A DNA stretch of 14,518 nucleotides from an uncultured Steroidobacter sp. (GCA_946478975.1 CAMLEO010000181.1:1-14518); one strand, 5' to 3'; positions 1 through 9,053 are shown, counted from the first letter of the stretch. A program made the numbers and translations. The notes: a model not told the origin generated them from the letters alone.

Positions 1-237
1 GTTCACGACGCCGTTCATGTGCCCCACCGGCGACCACGTGCGCGACAGGCGGTGATGCATTTCCTCCAGCGGCACGACCATCGAATTCCAAGTCGCGGCG
101 CCCGAGTTCAGCAATTTATCCAGCTCGGCGCGATGCTGGTCGAGCAACGCGCGCAGCGTGCCTTCGACTTCAGTGGGCTTGATGGCGGAAAAGGTCGGCA
201 GATCCACCGAGGTATCGGCTTTGATCGCAGTAGTCAT
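1..237 (-). CDS. prlC: Oligopeptidase A, M3 family metallopeptidase (5' end only, runs off window)
   Basis: The reading frame opens with ATG at 235-237 and stays open to the window edge, giving the first 79 residues. The N-terminus contains LPTFSAIKP at residues 13-21, a conserved W near residue 52 and RTWSPVGHMNGVVN at the end. This matches the N-terminal helical region of oligopeptidase A (E. coli PrlC/OpdA has the equivalent FSxIKP and SPVxHLN segments). The family is a cytoplasmic zinc peptidase that degrades peptides, including cleaved signal peptides. The zinc-binding HExxH motif is expected several hundred residues further on and is not in the window, so activity cannot be judged. It lies 37 bp downstream of the TauE-like gene on the same strand and may be co-transcribed with it. 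No strong ribosome-binding site is visible. In Pseudomonas prlC also lies close to a gamma carbonic anhydrase gene (from memory), consistent with this neighbourhood. Confidence 0.85.
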   Translation of the reverse strand, partial: MTTAIKADTSVDLPTFSAIKPTEVEGTLRALLDQHRAELDKLLNSGAATWNSMVVPLEEMHHRLSRTWSPVGHMNGVVN

Positions 238-274
238 GAGGGACCCGTGCGTGAAGGGAAGCGGGCCATCGATT

Positions 275-1042
275 CTAGGCGGATTTGATCCAGTAGACGA
301 CCGCGATACACGTACCCGCGACGACCACGGTCCAGCGCAGCGCTGCAGGCGGCAGCTTACCCGCCAGTTTGCCGCCCAATGCGCCGCCGATCAGCGCGCC
401 GGCCGCCATGACGGCCGCGGCCGACCAGACCACCTGGTCGGAGAATAGGAAAAATACAGCGGCGGCAATATTCACGCTGAACGCCAGCACCTGCTTCAGC
501 GCATTGAGGCGAGTGAGCGTGTCATCCAACGTCAGGCCCAGTACGGCGAGCAGCAGCACACTCATGCCGGCGCTGAAAAATCCGCCATAGATCGCCGCGG
601 CGGCGATGGGTAACGCCGACAACGCCGTCGTGTGATGCTTGTGCGTGGGATTCGACAGTCGCTTGCCGACGAACTTCTTCACCGGCTCCTGAATCGCGAG
701 CAGCAGCGACGCCGCCAGAATCATCCATGGCACGAGTGCGGTGAACGTCCGCTCGCCCGTGCGGAGCAGGATGATTCCGCCGATCAGTCCGCCGATGACG
801 GCAATGGGAACGAGCAGCAGGAGTTGCGAGCGTTGGCCTTTGAGATTGGGCAGCTGTGCGAGCGTTGCGCCGAAGTAGCCCGGGCACAGCGCGATGGCAT
901 TAGTAACGTTCGCTGCGACTGGCGGAACACCGACGGCGACCAGGACTGGAAAGCTGATCAGGGTCCCGCCGCCTGCCAGCGCGTTGACTGCACCGGCTCC
1001 GACCGCCGCCAGTGCGGCGATCAGCAAGTCGAAGTAAGTCAT
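275..1042 (-). CDS. TauE/SafE family sulfite/anion exporter-like membrane protein
   Basis: A 255-residue, very hydrophobic protein with about seven to eight predicted membrane segments arranged as two related halves. The first half carries NALAGGGTLISFPVL (residues 20-34) and TNAIALCPGYFGA (47-59). The second carries YGGFFSAGMSVLLLAVLG (about 150-167) and NALKQVLAFSVNIAAAVFF. Both are typical of the TauE/SafE family (formerly DUF81), inner-membrane transporters linked in some members to export of sulfite, sulfoacetate or other organic anions. The substrate here is unknown and no sulfur-metabolism gene is adjacent. I chose the ATG at 1040-1042 because the protein then begins MTYFDLLIAALAAVG at a membrane helix and AGAGAAG lies about 8 bases upstream. 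An upstream ATG at 1090 would add 16 charged residues not seen in the family. The gene is divergent from the carbonic anhydrase gene and precedes prlC. Confidence 0.85.
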   Translation of the reverse strand: MTYFDLLIAALAAVGAGAVNALAGGGTLISFPVLVAVGVPPVAANVTNAIALCPGYFGATLAQLPNLKGQRSQLLLLVPIAVIGGLIGGIILLRTGERTFTALVPWMILAASLLLAIQEPVKKFVGKRLSNPTHKHHTTALSALPIAAAAIYGGFFSAGMSVLLLAVLGLTLDDTLTRLNALKQVLAFSVNIAAAVFFLFSDQVVWSAAAVMAAGALIGGALGGKLAGKLPPAALRWTVVVAGTCIAVVYWIKSA

Positions 1043-1083
1043 CGATGATGCTTCTCTGGTCGAGAGGGCCTCGTGTCGGCGTC

Positions 1084-1112
1084 TTGACACTCGCCTCGTC
1101 CGGAGTGAGGCT
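1084..1112 (+). promoter_or_regulatory. Candidate sigma70 -35 (TTGACA) upstream of the yrdA-like gene
   Basis: A perfect TTGACA lies at 1084-1089 in the 76-bp divergent gap. At 17-bp spacing the -10 position (1107-1112) reads GAGGCT, which keeps only the second A and final T of TATAAT, so the promoter is partial at best. If used, transcription would start at about 1119, close to the GTG start codon. GGAGTGAGG at 1102-1110 is an alternative explanation for part of this sequence, as a ribosome-binding site 8 bases before the GTG. Confidence 0.3.
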
Positions 1113-1118
1113 CGGTCC

Positions 1119-1667
1119 GTGACGCTACAATCTTATCGCAATATCGCTCCCACGCTGGGAGCGCGTGTTTACATCCATCCCGCCGCGGTCGTGATCGGCA
1201 AAGTCACGATCGGCGACGACTCGTCGGTGTGGCCGACGGCAGTCGTGCGCGGTGACGTGAATTCCATAGAGATCGGTGCGCGTACCAGCATCCAGGATGG
1301 TTCCGTTCTGCATGTCACGCATGTCGGCCCGTACGCGCCCGGCGGCCGCGCATTGTACATCGGCAACGATGTCACTGTCGGTCATCGCGTTACTTTGCAC
1401 GCGTGCACGATCGGCAACGCCTGCCTCGTCGGCATGGGCGCGATTCTGCTCGACAACGTGGTGACGGAAGATTTTGTGATGATCGGCGCCGGCAGCCTGG
1501 TGCCGCCCGGCAAGGTGCTAACGAAACATGGATTGTATGTCGGCAGTCCCGCGCGCCGCGTGCGGGACCTGAGCGAAAGAGAGATCGAGTTCCTGACGTA
1601 TTCGGCCGGCCATTACGTCAAGGTCAAAGACGAATATTTGCGCGCCGGCCCTGGCTCGATGATCTGA
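1119..1667 (+). CDS. yrdA: Gamma carbonic anhydrase family protein (YrdA-like, left-handed beta-helix)
   Basis: A 182-residue hexapeptide-repeat protein, full length for the family. Repeats such as VVIGKVTIGDDSSVWP, IGARTSIQDGS, IGNDVTVGHR and TIGNACLVGMGAI build a left-handed beta-helix that trimerises. The family signature residues are present: R44 and D46 in VVRGDV, Q59 and D60 in IQDG, and the candidate zinc ligands in LHVTH (H65/H68), VGHR (H89) and TLHA (H94). It resembles E. coli YrdA closely, including the C-terminal YVKxKDEYL segment. Gamma-class enzymes hydrate CO2, but many YrdA-type members have unproven activity, so the catalytic role is inferred. The start is GTG at 1119-1121, supported by GGAGTGAGG 8 bases upstream. 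It stands tail-to-tail with aroE, 2 bp apart. E. coli keeps yrdA, yrdB and aroE together, so the association is old. Confidence 0.93.
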   Translation: MTLQSYRNIAPTLGARVYIHPAAVVIGKVTIGDDSSVWPTAVVRGDVNSIEIGARTSIQDGSVLHVTHVGPYAPGGRALYIGNDVTVGHRVTLHACTIGNACLVGMGAILLDNVVTEDFVMIGAGSLVPPGKVLTKHGLYVGSPARRVRDLSEREIEFLTYSAGHYVKVKDEYLRAGPGSMI

Positions 1668-1669
1668 TC

Positions 1670-2500
1670 TCAGGCTTGTTGTTTCACCGCTTCGAGCACC
1701 GGTTTGGTATCGGGCTTGATCCCTCGCCAGAGCAAAAATGCTTCGGCGGCTTGTTCCACCAACATTCCCCAGCCCGTCTCGGCGCGGCCGGCGCCGGTCA
1801 CCTTCGCCCAGCGCGTGAATGACGTGTCGCCTTTGCCGTACGCCATGTCGTAACACAGCGTCGCTGGCCCAATCGCGCCGCGAGGAATCTGCGGGATCTC
1901 ATCCTGCAGGCTCGCGGAGGTCGCGTTGATCACCAGATCGAACACGCCTTCGCTGACATTCTCAAACGCGCAGCCATGCACGTTGCCTAAGTTCGCGAAC
2001 TCCTCGGCCAGCTCGACGGCGCGCGTCGATGTTCTATTTGCGATTTCGAGATATTCAGGCCCGGCCGCGAGCAGCGGCCCAATTACGCCACGCGCTGCAC
2101 CGCCTGCGCCAAGTAACAAAATTCGCGTGTTGGGAATATCGAACCCGAGGTTGCGCGTGAGGTCCGTGACCAACCCCGCACCGTCGGTGTTGTCGCCGAG
2201 CAAGCCATCGCTCTTCACGACGATCGTATTCACCGCTCGGGCGATTTCCGCCCGCGGCGTGCGATACCGGGTCACGATGTTTGCCGCTTGTTTGTGAGGA
2301 ACCGTGATGTTCAAGCCTTTGCCGCCGCTGGCGAAGAACGCCGAGACATCGCGCTCGAAATTCTCCGGCGACACGGCCATGCGCGTGTACGACATGCGCT
2401 GGCCGGTTTGTTTGGCGAACAAGCCGTGGATGAACGGCGACCAGCTGTGCTGGATCGGGTAACCCACGACGGCATAACGATCGGTGACGGCGTCGTTCAT
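1670..2500 (-). CDS. aroE: Shikimate dehydrogenase (NADP+)
   Basis: A 276-residue cytoplasmic enzyme reducing 3-dehydroshikimate to shikimate in chorismate/aromatic amino acid synthesis; the length is normal. The substrate-binding half has VVGYPIQHSWSP (residues 11-22) and NITVPHK with the catalytic lysine K70. GDNTDGAGL gives the catalytic aspartate D106. The Rossmann half has LLLGAGGAARGV (128-139) and the NRT signature at 155-157, which together predict NADP+ binding. The C-terminal GWGMLVEQAAEAFLLWRG helix is also diagnostic. It is the second gene of a hemB-aroE pair, 19 bp after the hemB stop. CGAGG about 10 bases before the ATG is its likely ribosome-binding site. The stop lies 2 bp from that of the convergent yrdA-like gene and I see no terminator between them. 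Confidence 0.96.
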   Translation of the reverse strand: MNDAVTDRYAVVGYPIQHSWSPFIHGLFAKQTGQRMSYTRMAVSPENFERDVSAFFASGGKGLNITVPHKQAANIVTRYRTPRAEIARAVNTIVVKSDGLLGDNTDGAGLVTDLTRNLGFDIPNTRILLLGAGGAARGVIGPLLAAGPEYLEIANRTSTRAVELAEEFANLGNVHGCAFENVSEGVFDLVINATSASLQDEIPQIPRGAIGPATLCYDMAYGKGDTSFTRWAKVTGAGRAETGWGMLVEQAAEAFLLWRGIKPDTKPVLEAVKQQA

Positions 2501-2519
2501 ATGCGCAACCTCGTCGGCG

Positions 2520-3592
<1,073 letters not shown>

Positions 3593-3598
3593 AAGCTC

Positions 3599-4180
3599 AT
3601 GCGTGAACCTACCCGCTGCACCTGGTCCCTGGGCGGCAACGATCTCTACATCGAATACCACGACCAGGAGTGGGGCGTGCCCGCCTGGGACGACCGCACC
3701 CAGTTCGAGTTCCTGATCCTGGAGGGTGCGCAGGCCGGCCTGTCCTGGTCCACGATCCTCAACAAGCGCGAGGGTTACCGCGCGGCATTCGCTGAATTTG
3801 ACCCTGAACGCATCGCCAAGTTCGGCAAACGCGACGTGGCGCGGCTGATGAACGATCCCGGCATCGTGCGCAACCGGCTCAAGATCGAGGCTGCGATCAG
3901 CAATGCCAAGGCGTTCCTGGAGTTTCAGGGCGACTTCGCCGGGCACCTGTGGAGCTTCGTCGGCGGCAAGCCCATTCAGAACAATATCGGCGAGCACGGC
4001 AAGGTGCCTGCAACCAGCCCCGAGTCGGATGCATTGAGCAAGGATCTGAAGAAGCGCGGCTTCAAGTTCGTTGGCAGCACGATCATCTACGCGCACATGC
4101 AGGCGACCGGCATGGTCAACGATCACCTGGTCGGATGTTTCCGGCACAAGCAGTGCAAGGCGCTCGCCAAAAAGAAATAG
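3599..4180 (+). CDS. tag: DNA-3-methyladenine glycosylase I
   Basis: A 193-residue base-excision repair enzyme that removes 3-methyladenine from alkylated DNA; the length is typical. The zinc-binding set known from E. coli Tag is present as C7 (TRCTW), H21 (EYHDQEWG), H176 and C180 (NDHLVGCFRH). The catalytic-pocket signature FEFLILEGAQAGLSWSTIL holds E42 and W50, the equivalents of E38 and W46 in E. coli Tag. The glycosylase fold continues through FVGGKP and STIIYAHMQATGMVNDH, both conserved. The gene is divergent from hemB (65-bp gap) and tail-to-tail with rlmJ, 7 bp apart. The start is the ATG at 3599, which has no clear ribosome-binding site, so a leaderless message is possible. I see no Ada-box-like operator and cannot say whether it is alkylation-induced. 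Confidence 0.96.
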   Translation: MREPTRCTWSLGGNDLYIEYHDQEWGVPAWDDRTQFEFLILEGAQAGLSWSTILNKREGYRAAFAEFDPERIAKFGKRDVARLMNDPGIVRNRLKIEAAISNAKAFLEFQGDFAGHLWSFVGGKPIQNNIGEHGKVPATSPESDALSKDLKKRGFKFVGSTIIYAHMQATGMVNDHLVGCFRHKQCKALAKKK

Positions 4181-4187
4181 TCGCGGC

Positions 4188-5033
4188 TCACTCCGGGACC
4201 AGCCAACGCACATCAACGCCGCCCGCGCCGTCGGGCGCGAGTGCGGCGTGAGCTTCGCGCAGCGAGGACAGAATCTCTTCATCAAACTGCCACGGCGGAT
4301 TGGCGATGATCATGCCCGAGCCGTTCAATCCGAGCGGTGAGTCCGCAGGCCGCACGCTCAATTCCACCAATAATAATTTTCGCAGCGACGAGCTTTGCAG
4401 CGATGCGTGCAATCGCTGTGTTTCGCGCCCTGCTTTGATGGGATACCACAATGCGAAAATGCCATTCGCCCAACGCCCGAGACCGAAATGCAGCGCGCGC
4501 TCGACTTGGGTGAATTCATTCTCCGATTCGTATGGCGGATCGATCAGCACCAGTCCGCGATTCTCGCGCGGCGGCAGATATGTTTTCAGCGCTGCGTAGC
4601 CGTCGCCGCAAACCACCGAAACACCGCGGCGGCCGCGAGTCGATTGTTCCAGCGCCTGCGCTTCGCTGATTTGTTTTTCCACCAGCACGATGCGATCGCC
4701 CGGGCGCAATGTGCGCACCGCGAGCACCGGCGATCCGGGGTAACGGCGCGAGCCGATCGAGGAAATCTCCTCCGGGGAACTTACTGCATCCAGATAGCGC
4801 CGAAGATCAGGACTGGGACGGTTGATGCTCGCCACGCGGCCAACGCCGTCCTGCCATTCATTACCGCGCGTCGCGTCGGGAGAGCCCAGGTCGTACCAGC
4901 CGCGGCCGGCGTGGGTGTCGAGATAGAACAGCGGCTTGGGCTTGCGCTGGAGTCGCTCCAGGAGCGCCAGCAGCACGATGTGTTTATGAACGTCGGCGAA
5001 GTTGCCGGCATGAAAGGCGTGGCGATAATTCAC
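4188..5033 (-). CDS. rlmJ: 23S rRNA (adenine(2030)-N6)-methyltransferase
   Basis: A 281-residue S-adenosylmethionine-dependent methyltransferase that modifies A2030 of 23S rRNA in E. coli. The N-terminal signature MNYRHAFHAGNFADVHKH is characteristic of RlmJ (formerly YhiR, DUF519). LFYLDTHAGRGWYDL (35-49) is the SAM-binding region. LVLIDPPYE (161-169) carries the DPPY catalytic motif of N6-adenine methyltransferases. The length matches the family. The gene is tail-to-tail with tag, 7 bp apart, and head-to-head with the lipoprotein gene across a gap of only 38 bp, so the two promoters must be close or overlapping. YhiR was once linked to DNA uptake and use as a nutrient; dprA in the same window is probably coincidental. 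Confidence 0.96.
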   Translation of the reverse strand: MNYRHAFHAGNFADVHKHIVLLALLERLQRKPKPLFYLDTHAGRGWYDLGSPDATRGNEWQDGVGRVASINRPSPDLRRYLDAVSSPEEISSIGSRRYPGSPVLAVRTLRPGDRIVLVEKQISEAQALEQSTRGRRGVSVVCGDGYAALKTYLPPRENRGLVLIDPPYESENEFTQVERALHFGLGRWANGIFALWYPIKAGRETQRLHASLQSSSLRKLLLVELSVRPADSPLGLNGSGMIIANPPWQFDEEILSSLREAHAALAPDGAGGVDVRWLVPE

Positions 5034-5071
5034 GGGCTGGCTATTTTATGGAGCAGAATCGGGAGAGATCC

Positions 5072-5587
5072 ATGATCGTACTGAAATCGCGAGCGGCCCG
5101 CCGTCAGGCGGCGATGACAATGGTTGCATTTGCGTCGCTGACCGCCGCCTGCAACAGCAACTCTCACGAGCAGGGCGGCCCGGCGTCGGTGCAGCAGCGC
5201 CGCAGCGTGGTGGAAAAGCAGGCTACCCCGAACACATCGCAACGTGCACCCAAACAGGATGCCGCAGTGACTGAAGCGACCGGTGAAGTGCCACAGACGA
5301 TACTCGCACTGTTTCGCGATGATCTGGCGCGCCGCGCGTTGGTGAAGCCGGAGACGATCACCGTCGTCAGTGCGACAGAACAGCAATGGCCGGATGGTTC
5401 GATGGGCTGCCCGAAGCCGGGCCAGATGTATACGCAAATGATCGTGCCGGGGTATCGAGTGGTGCTGCAGGCGGCCGGCGAGAAGTACGCCTATCACTCG
5501 GATAGCAGCGGCAAGTTCATCGTGTGCGCCAACGGCCTGGCGCTGCCGCCGGCGCAACAGCAGACCAAGACGCCCGCCAAAGAATAG
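5072..5587 (+). CDS. Putative small lipoprotein of unknown function with a WPDGSxGCP domain
   Basis: 171 residues starting at ATG 5072, chosen because GGGAGAGA lies directly upstream (5061-5068) and the protein then begins with a basic, hydrophobic export signal. The likely lipobox is LTAAC with C27 as the lipidated residue. The -3 position is T rather than L, so the call is good but not certain. N28 after the cysteine would favour the outer membrane by E. coli sorting rules. A low-complexity Q/A/R-rich linker (about 28-75) follows, then a compact domain at about 76-155. This contains QQWPDGSMGCPKPGQMYTQ, a VPGYRVVL strand, YAYHSD and FIVCANG. C113 and C152 could form a disulfide. I have seen similar W-P-[DN]-x-x-L/M-G-C-P sequences in secreted proteins of several phyla but know of no function. 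It converges on the protease gene; a partnership is speculative. Confidence 0.75.
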   Translation: MIVLKSRAARRQAAMTMVAFASLTAACNSNSHEQGGPASVQQRRSVVEKQATPNTSQRAPKQDAAVTEATGEVPQTILALFRDDLARRALVKPETITVVSATEQQWPDGSMGCPKPGQMYTQMIVPGYRVVLQAAGEKYAYHSDSSGKFIVCANGLALPPAQQQTKTPAKE

Positions 5588-5614
5588 AGATATTTCGGGC
5601 GCCACCCCGGGCAT

Positions 5615-5646
5615 AAAAAGGCCCCCGAGCAGTTAGCCCGGGGGCC
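5615..5646 (-). terminator. Intrinsic terminator for the subtilase gene
   Basis: An 8-bp GC-only stem pairs GGCCCCCG (5620-5627) with CGGGGGCC (5639-5646) around an 11-base loop. Read on the minus strand it is followed by TTTTT (5615-5619), and it lies 15 bp after the protease stop codon. On the plus strand no T run follows, so it would be a poorer terminator for the lipoprotein gene, although the stem could still slow polymerase arriving from that side. Confidence 0.9.
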
Positions 5647-5661
5647 GGTCGGCAGGCAGGA

Positions 5662-8600
5662 TCAGAACTTGATCTTGCCGCCGGGAGGCGCAATCAGCAG
5701 CGCTTCCGTATCTTTAGTCGCCCCACCGCAGTTGCCCGCGGAGGCGCAGCGATCGCCATCGGTTTGAATCATCACGCCCAGCTCCGGCGTCGTGCCGGGC
5801 AGCTGACCGAAGTCATGCACCGTCACGCTGCCGCTGCTGTTGGCTGCGATATCGGAGGCCGGCGCGGCGAAGTAACGTTCACCGAACGGCACGATCTTCA
5901 GACCCGTGATCGAGTCGCCGGGGCCACCGAAGTAAGTGTCATCGGCGAACACCGAGACACCGACCAGGCGACGCGCCTCGACATCTGCCGCCGTCAGGCC
6001 GAACTGTTCGAGGCAGGCGTTCAACACCGTGGTGGTCGAGTTGGTCGGATGCTCGACGAACCAGAACGCATCGGCATCGCCCGTCGCCAGGTTGACCGTC
6101 CATGCGAGCTGACGACCGTCGGTCAGTCCAGTGAACGACACATCGCGATTCATCAGCCAGTAGTCATCCGTGCCGTCGTTGTCGAGGTCCAGCGCGATGC
6201 GGTGATCGACTGCCACGGGCAGCGTCTCACGCTCCCACATATTCACCGCGAACGACCACAGATAACCCGACGAGCAAACATCGGTCGGCACTGGATACGT
6301 GGCCACGCCCACTGCGCGCAGGTCAGGCCGCGGCGCATTCTCGCCACGTCCGCCCGGCGGAGTGTTCGGGCTGGTCGCCAGCAACGTATAGCCGTTCAGC
6401 TGAGACGCACCGACGCCGCGGTTCTTCAGATTGATGACGCCGTTGCCGCCCGAGCCGACCTTCCATGTCGGACCGCTCACGACCTGCGTGTTCGCCGATT
6501 TACGCGGCAACACGTGCCAGGGCAGCGTGAACTTTTCCGGCTTGCTCCACAGCGCAACCTTTTCGAACACGAGATAGCCGTCGTATTCCTGCGCCGTCAG
6601 CGGCACCGGGTTCGGACCGTTCGGGCCCGCGTTCATCAGGTTGTTGCGCAGCTTGGCGCCATCGATGGTCATGTACACGTCGATGGTGGTGTCGCCCTTC
6701 GCAGGAACAGCAACCGCCGGCAACGTGTGAACTTTCACCGCGCCATTCGCCACGTCGTCCTGGAAGCGATAGGTCGGCTTCACCGTGAAGATCGCCGGCT
6801 GCTTGGAGCTGTTGAAGACGCGCACGCGCCGATGTAACAGCACACCCTCGTCCGCAACATCGACGAAGCCGAAGCTCACGCCGCCGCTGCGAGTGCTGGT
6901 CTTCACCAAGTCGAACCCATACGCACCGGCCGTGGCTTTCGCCGCACGATCGACGCGCACTTCACCGCCACCGATCCGTGAGATCGGCGCGGGCGAGTTC
7001 GGAATCACCTGGTCGGCCTTGGCCGGCTGATCGATATCGGTCTCCGCAGTGTTGATCAGCAGTTGTTTCAACCGCTGCGGCTCAGCCGTCGGATAGATTT
7101 GTTTCAACAGCGCCGCCGAGCCGGTCACCATCGGTGCCGCGCCGGAAGTGCCGCCGAACGCGTCCGACTGATTACCCGTGCCCGACATCGCGGACACCGA
7201 CGCACCCGGCGCGCCGATTTCCGGCTTGATGCGGAAGTCTTCGAACATCGGTCCGCGCGAGGAGGTCGAGACCACCGAGCTGATCAGCGGATAGACGTTG
7301 TTGGGATCGAAGCGCACCGTCGCGCCGCTGCGAATCACATTCGCGTCCGCGAGGCTGATCATGTAGCCCGGGATCGTGATCGGCACACCGTCCTGAAACG
7401 CGCCGTCGAACGGCGCGGAGCCGTCCGCCATGCCGATCACGCCAATGAGCGCGCCGCCGGCCTGGATGTTACGAATCTTGTCGGCGAACGCGCAGCTGCC
7501 GCGATTCACCAGCGCGATCACGCCATTCAGCGAGCCTGCCGGGAACGGCGTGCAGCCGAGCGCATTCGACGCTGTGAACACCACCGGCGCCGTAACGGCG
7601 CTGGTCGGTTTCGGCGACCACGACTGATGAATCGCGCCACGATCCGCCGGTGTCACAGCGGGGCTGACGATGGTCATCAGATCGACAACTGCAGAAGGCA
7701 CCGCGGTCTGCGCCACCGACAATGCAGTGACAGCTGCTGCGGGCGAGCCCGTGATGAACGGTTTATCAGAACCGTTACCCGCAGACGCTACCGTCAACAC
7801 GCCGAGCTTGGTTGCGCGATCAACCGCCGCGGACAGATCGTCATCGAACGGCTGGCCGTAGTTCGAACCGAGCGACATATTGATGATGTCGGCGTGATCT
7901 TTGGTATCGCCGTCGCCGTTCGGGTCGACCGCGAACTCCATGCCTTCCATCAGCGCGATGCCGCTGCAGGTCGAAGTCGGTACGGCGCACGCTTTGATCG
8001 CATACAGCTTGGCGTCCGGAGCGACGCCTTTCTTGCCGGCGATGATGTCGCCGACGTGCGTGCCGTGGCCGCCGAACGTGCTTTGATCGGGTGCCGCGAT
8101 CGGATCCGGATCCGGCGCGAGCGGTGGGCCTCCGTCCGTGCCGTCCCAGGTTTCGCCGACGAAGTCATATCCGCCGATCACTTTGGAGGTTGGAAACAAA
8201 CCATCGGTGGTGGTGTTGCGCGGATCGGTGAGCGATGTGCCCCACGCCGCGGCATAAGCAGCTGCTGTGCCGGCGCCGCCAAACTCCTTGTGCGTGTAGT
8301 CGATACCGCTGTCGATCACAGCGACGCGCACGCCTTTGCCAGTCACGCCAAGGCCGTGCAGTGTTTCCGCGCCGATGTATGGAACGGTTTCGCTGAGGTT
8401 GCGCTTGTAATCGCCTGCGGGAGAGATGCGTGTCACGGCTCGATCGTTTTCGAGCGCTTTGATCTCTCCGGCATCGATTTCCAGGAACACGGTGTTTGCA
8501 ATCAACTGCACCGAGCCGATGACGTGCGCGCTCGGCGCCGTCTGCGCGATGCGGCCGATGAATGCAGTCTGTTCAACCTGTACGTCGGCTTTCGAGGTGC

Positions 8601-8862
8601 CCGTGCCGTCGCCGACGGGCGCAGTGTTCAGTGACACGGCAACCTGGACGCGCCCTCGTGGTCCAGCCTTGCGTAGCAGCTGCGTCACATCGCTGAGTTG
8701 TGCGCGAGCGGGTGTCTGCATGCGAGCGTCCAACAATTTGGAGCTCGTCGCCGCCGCGCGTTGAGCCGCGGTGGCATCGGCGGCGCCCACTACCGTCAGC
8801 ACGGCAGTGGCAACTAGGGACAGCGATCCTGCTGTCGCCCTCCTGCGTATATCTTTTTCCAT
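5662..8862 (-). CDS. Secreted S8 family (subtilisin-like) serine protease with PA insert and long C-terminal region
   Basis: 1066 residues from ATG 8860-8862, supported by AAGGGG 7 bases upstream; an ATG at 8910 would add 16 residues ahead of the signal peptide. Basic residues, then SLSLVATAVLTVVGAADATA, form a Sec signal peptide (about 1-33). An I9-like propeptide follows (about 70-150). The catalytic triad is D184 (AVIDSGIDYTH), H266 (GGHGTHVGDI) and S573 (FGGTSGAAPM), with oxyanion N363 (SAGNG). All are intact, so activity is expected. A protease-associated domain is inserted at about 425-515 (NALGCTPFPAG to VNRGSCAFADKI). DPNGDGDTKD at about 313-322 looks like a calcium loop. About 400 residues follow the catalytic domain, beta-rich in look, with a second acidic loop LDLDNDGTDDY. 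There is no PEP-CTERM, LPxTG or autotransporter end. It ends in its own terminator. Substrate unknown. Confidence 0.95.
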   Translation of the reverse strand: MEKDIRRRATAGSLSLVATAVLTVVGAADATAAQRAAATSSKLLDARMQTPARAQLSDVTQLLRKAGPRGRVQVAVSLNTAPVGDGTGTSKADVQVEQTAFIGRIAQTAPSAHVIGSVQLIANTVFLEIDAGEIKALENDRAVTRISPAGDYKRNLSETVPYIGAETLHGLGVTGKGVRVAVIDSGIDYTHKEFGGAGTAAAYAAAWGTSLTDPRNTTTDGLFPTSKVIGGYDFVGETWDGTDGGPPLAPDPDPIAAPDQSTFGGHGTHVGDIIAGKKGVAPDAKLYAIKACAVPTSTCSGIALMEGMEFAVDPNGDGDTKDHADIINMSLGSNYGQPFDDDLSAAVDRATKLGVLTVASAGNGSDKPFITGSPAAAVTALSVAQTAVPSAVVDLMTIVSPAVTPADRGAIHQSWSPKPTSAVTAPVVFTASNALGCTPFPAGSLNGVIALVNRGSCAFADKIRNIQAGGALIGVIGMADGSAPFDGAFQDGVPITIPGYMISLADANVIRSGATVRFDPNNVYPLISSVVSTSSRGPMFEDFRIKPEIGAPGASVSAMSGTGNQSDAFGGTSGAAPMVTGSAALLKQIYPTAEPQRLKQLLINTAETDIDQPAKADQVIPNSPAPISRIGGGEVRVDRAAKATAGAYGFDLVKTSTRSGGVSFGFVDVADEGVLLHRRVRVFNSSKQPAIFTVKPTYRFQDDVANGAVKVHTLPAVAVPAKGDTTIDVYMTIDGAKLRNNLMNAGPNGPNPVPLTAQEYDGYLVFEKVALWSKPEKFTLPWHVLPRKSANTQVVSGPTWKVGSGGNGVINLKNRGVGASQLNGYTLLATSPNTPPGGRGENAPRPDLRAVGVATYPVPTDVCSSGYLWSFAVNMWERETLPVAVDHRIALDLDNDGTDDYWLMNRDVSFTGLTDGRQLAWTVNLATGDADAFWFVEHPTNSTTTVLNACLEQFGLTAADVEARRLVGVSVFADDTYFGGPGDSITGLKIVPFGERYFAAPASDIAANSSGSVTVHDFGQLPGTTPELGVMIQTDGDRCASAGNCGGATKDTEALLIAPPGGKIKF

Positions 8863-9053
8863 GTGAGATCCCCTTGGTCTTGTGATCTCGTCCCGAAGCG
8901 ATGTGAGCAAATGGCCCAGCCCTACACGCGTTCGAAGCGAGGGTGTGCGCTAAAACATCGAGGTGAACAGGAAAAGAAAGAGGCAATCGCGCGCCGATAT
9001 TCGCCACCTGAAGACGCGGAGTGCTGATATCCGTGGCCAGACGGAGTCATAGC

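Noticed and set aside
1043..1090. Upstream start for the TauE-like protein (16 extra residues)
   Set aside because: The extension is charged and precedes the first membrane helix, and it would occupy most of the divergent promoter region. The inner ATG has a better-placed ribosome-binding site.
5030..5614. A 194-codon minus-strand frame opposite the lipoprotein gene
   Set aside because: It is rich in R, H and L with no motif. The plus strand has a ribosome-binding site, an export signal and a lipobox.
5764..6837. A 357-codon plus-strand frame opposite the subtilase C-terminal region
   Set aside because: The same shadow composition, with no plausible start signal and no family resemblance.
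7063..8634. A 523-codon plus-strand open frame opposite the subtilase gene
   Set aside because: Its product is dominated by R, H, A and D with no domain, as expected when the complement of a high-GC gene lacks stops. The minus-strand frame has a signal peptide, a full catalytic triad and a ribosome-binding site.
8863..8910. Upstream start for the subtilase
   Set aside because: The inner ATG has AAGGGG at 7 bases and begins directly at the signal peptide.
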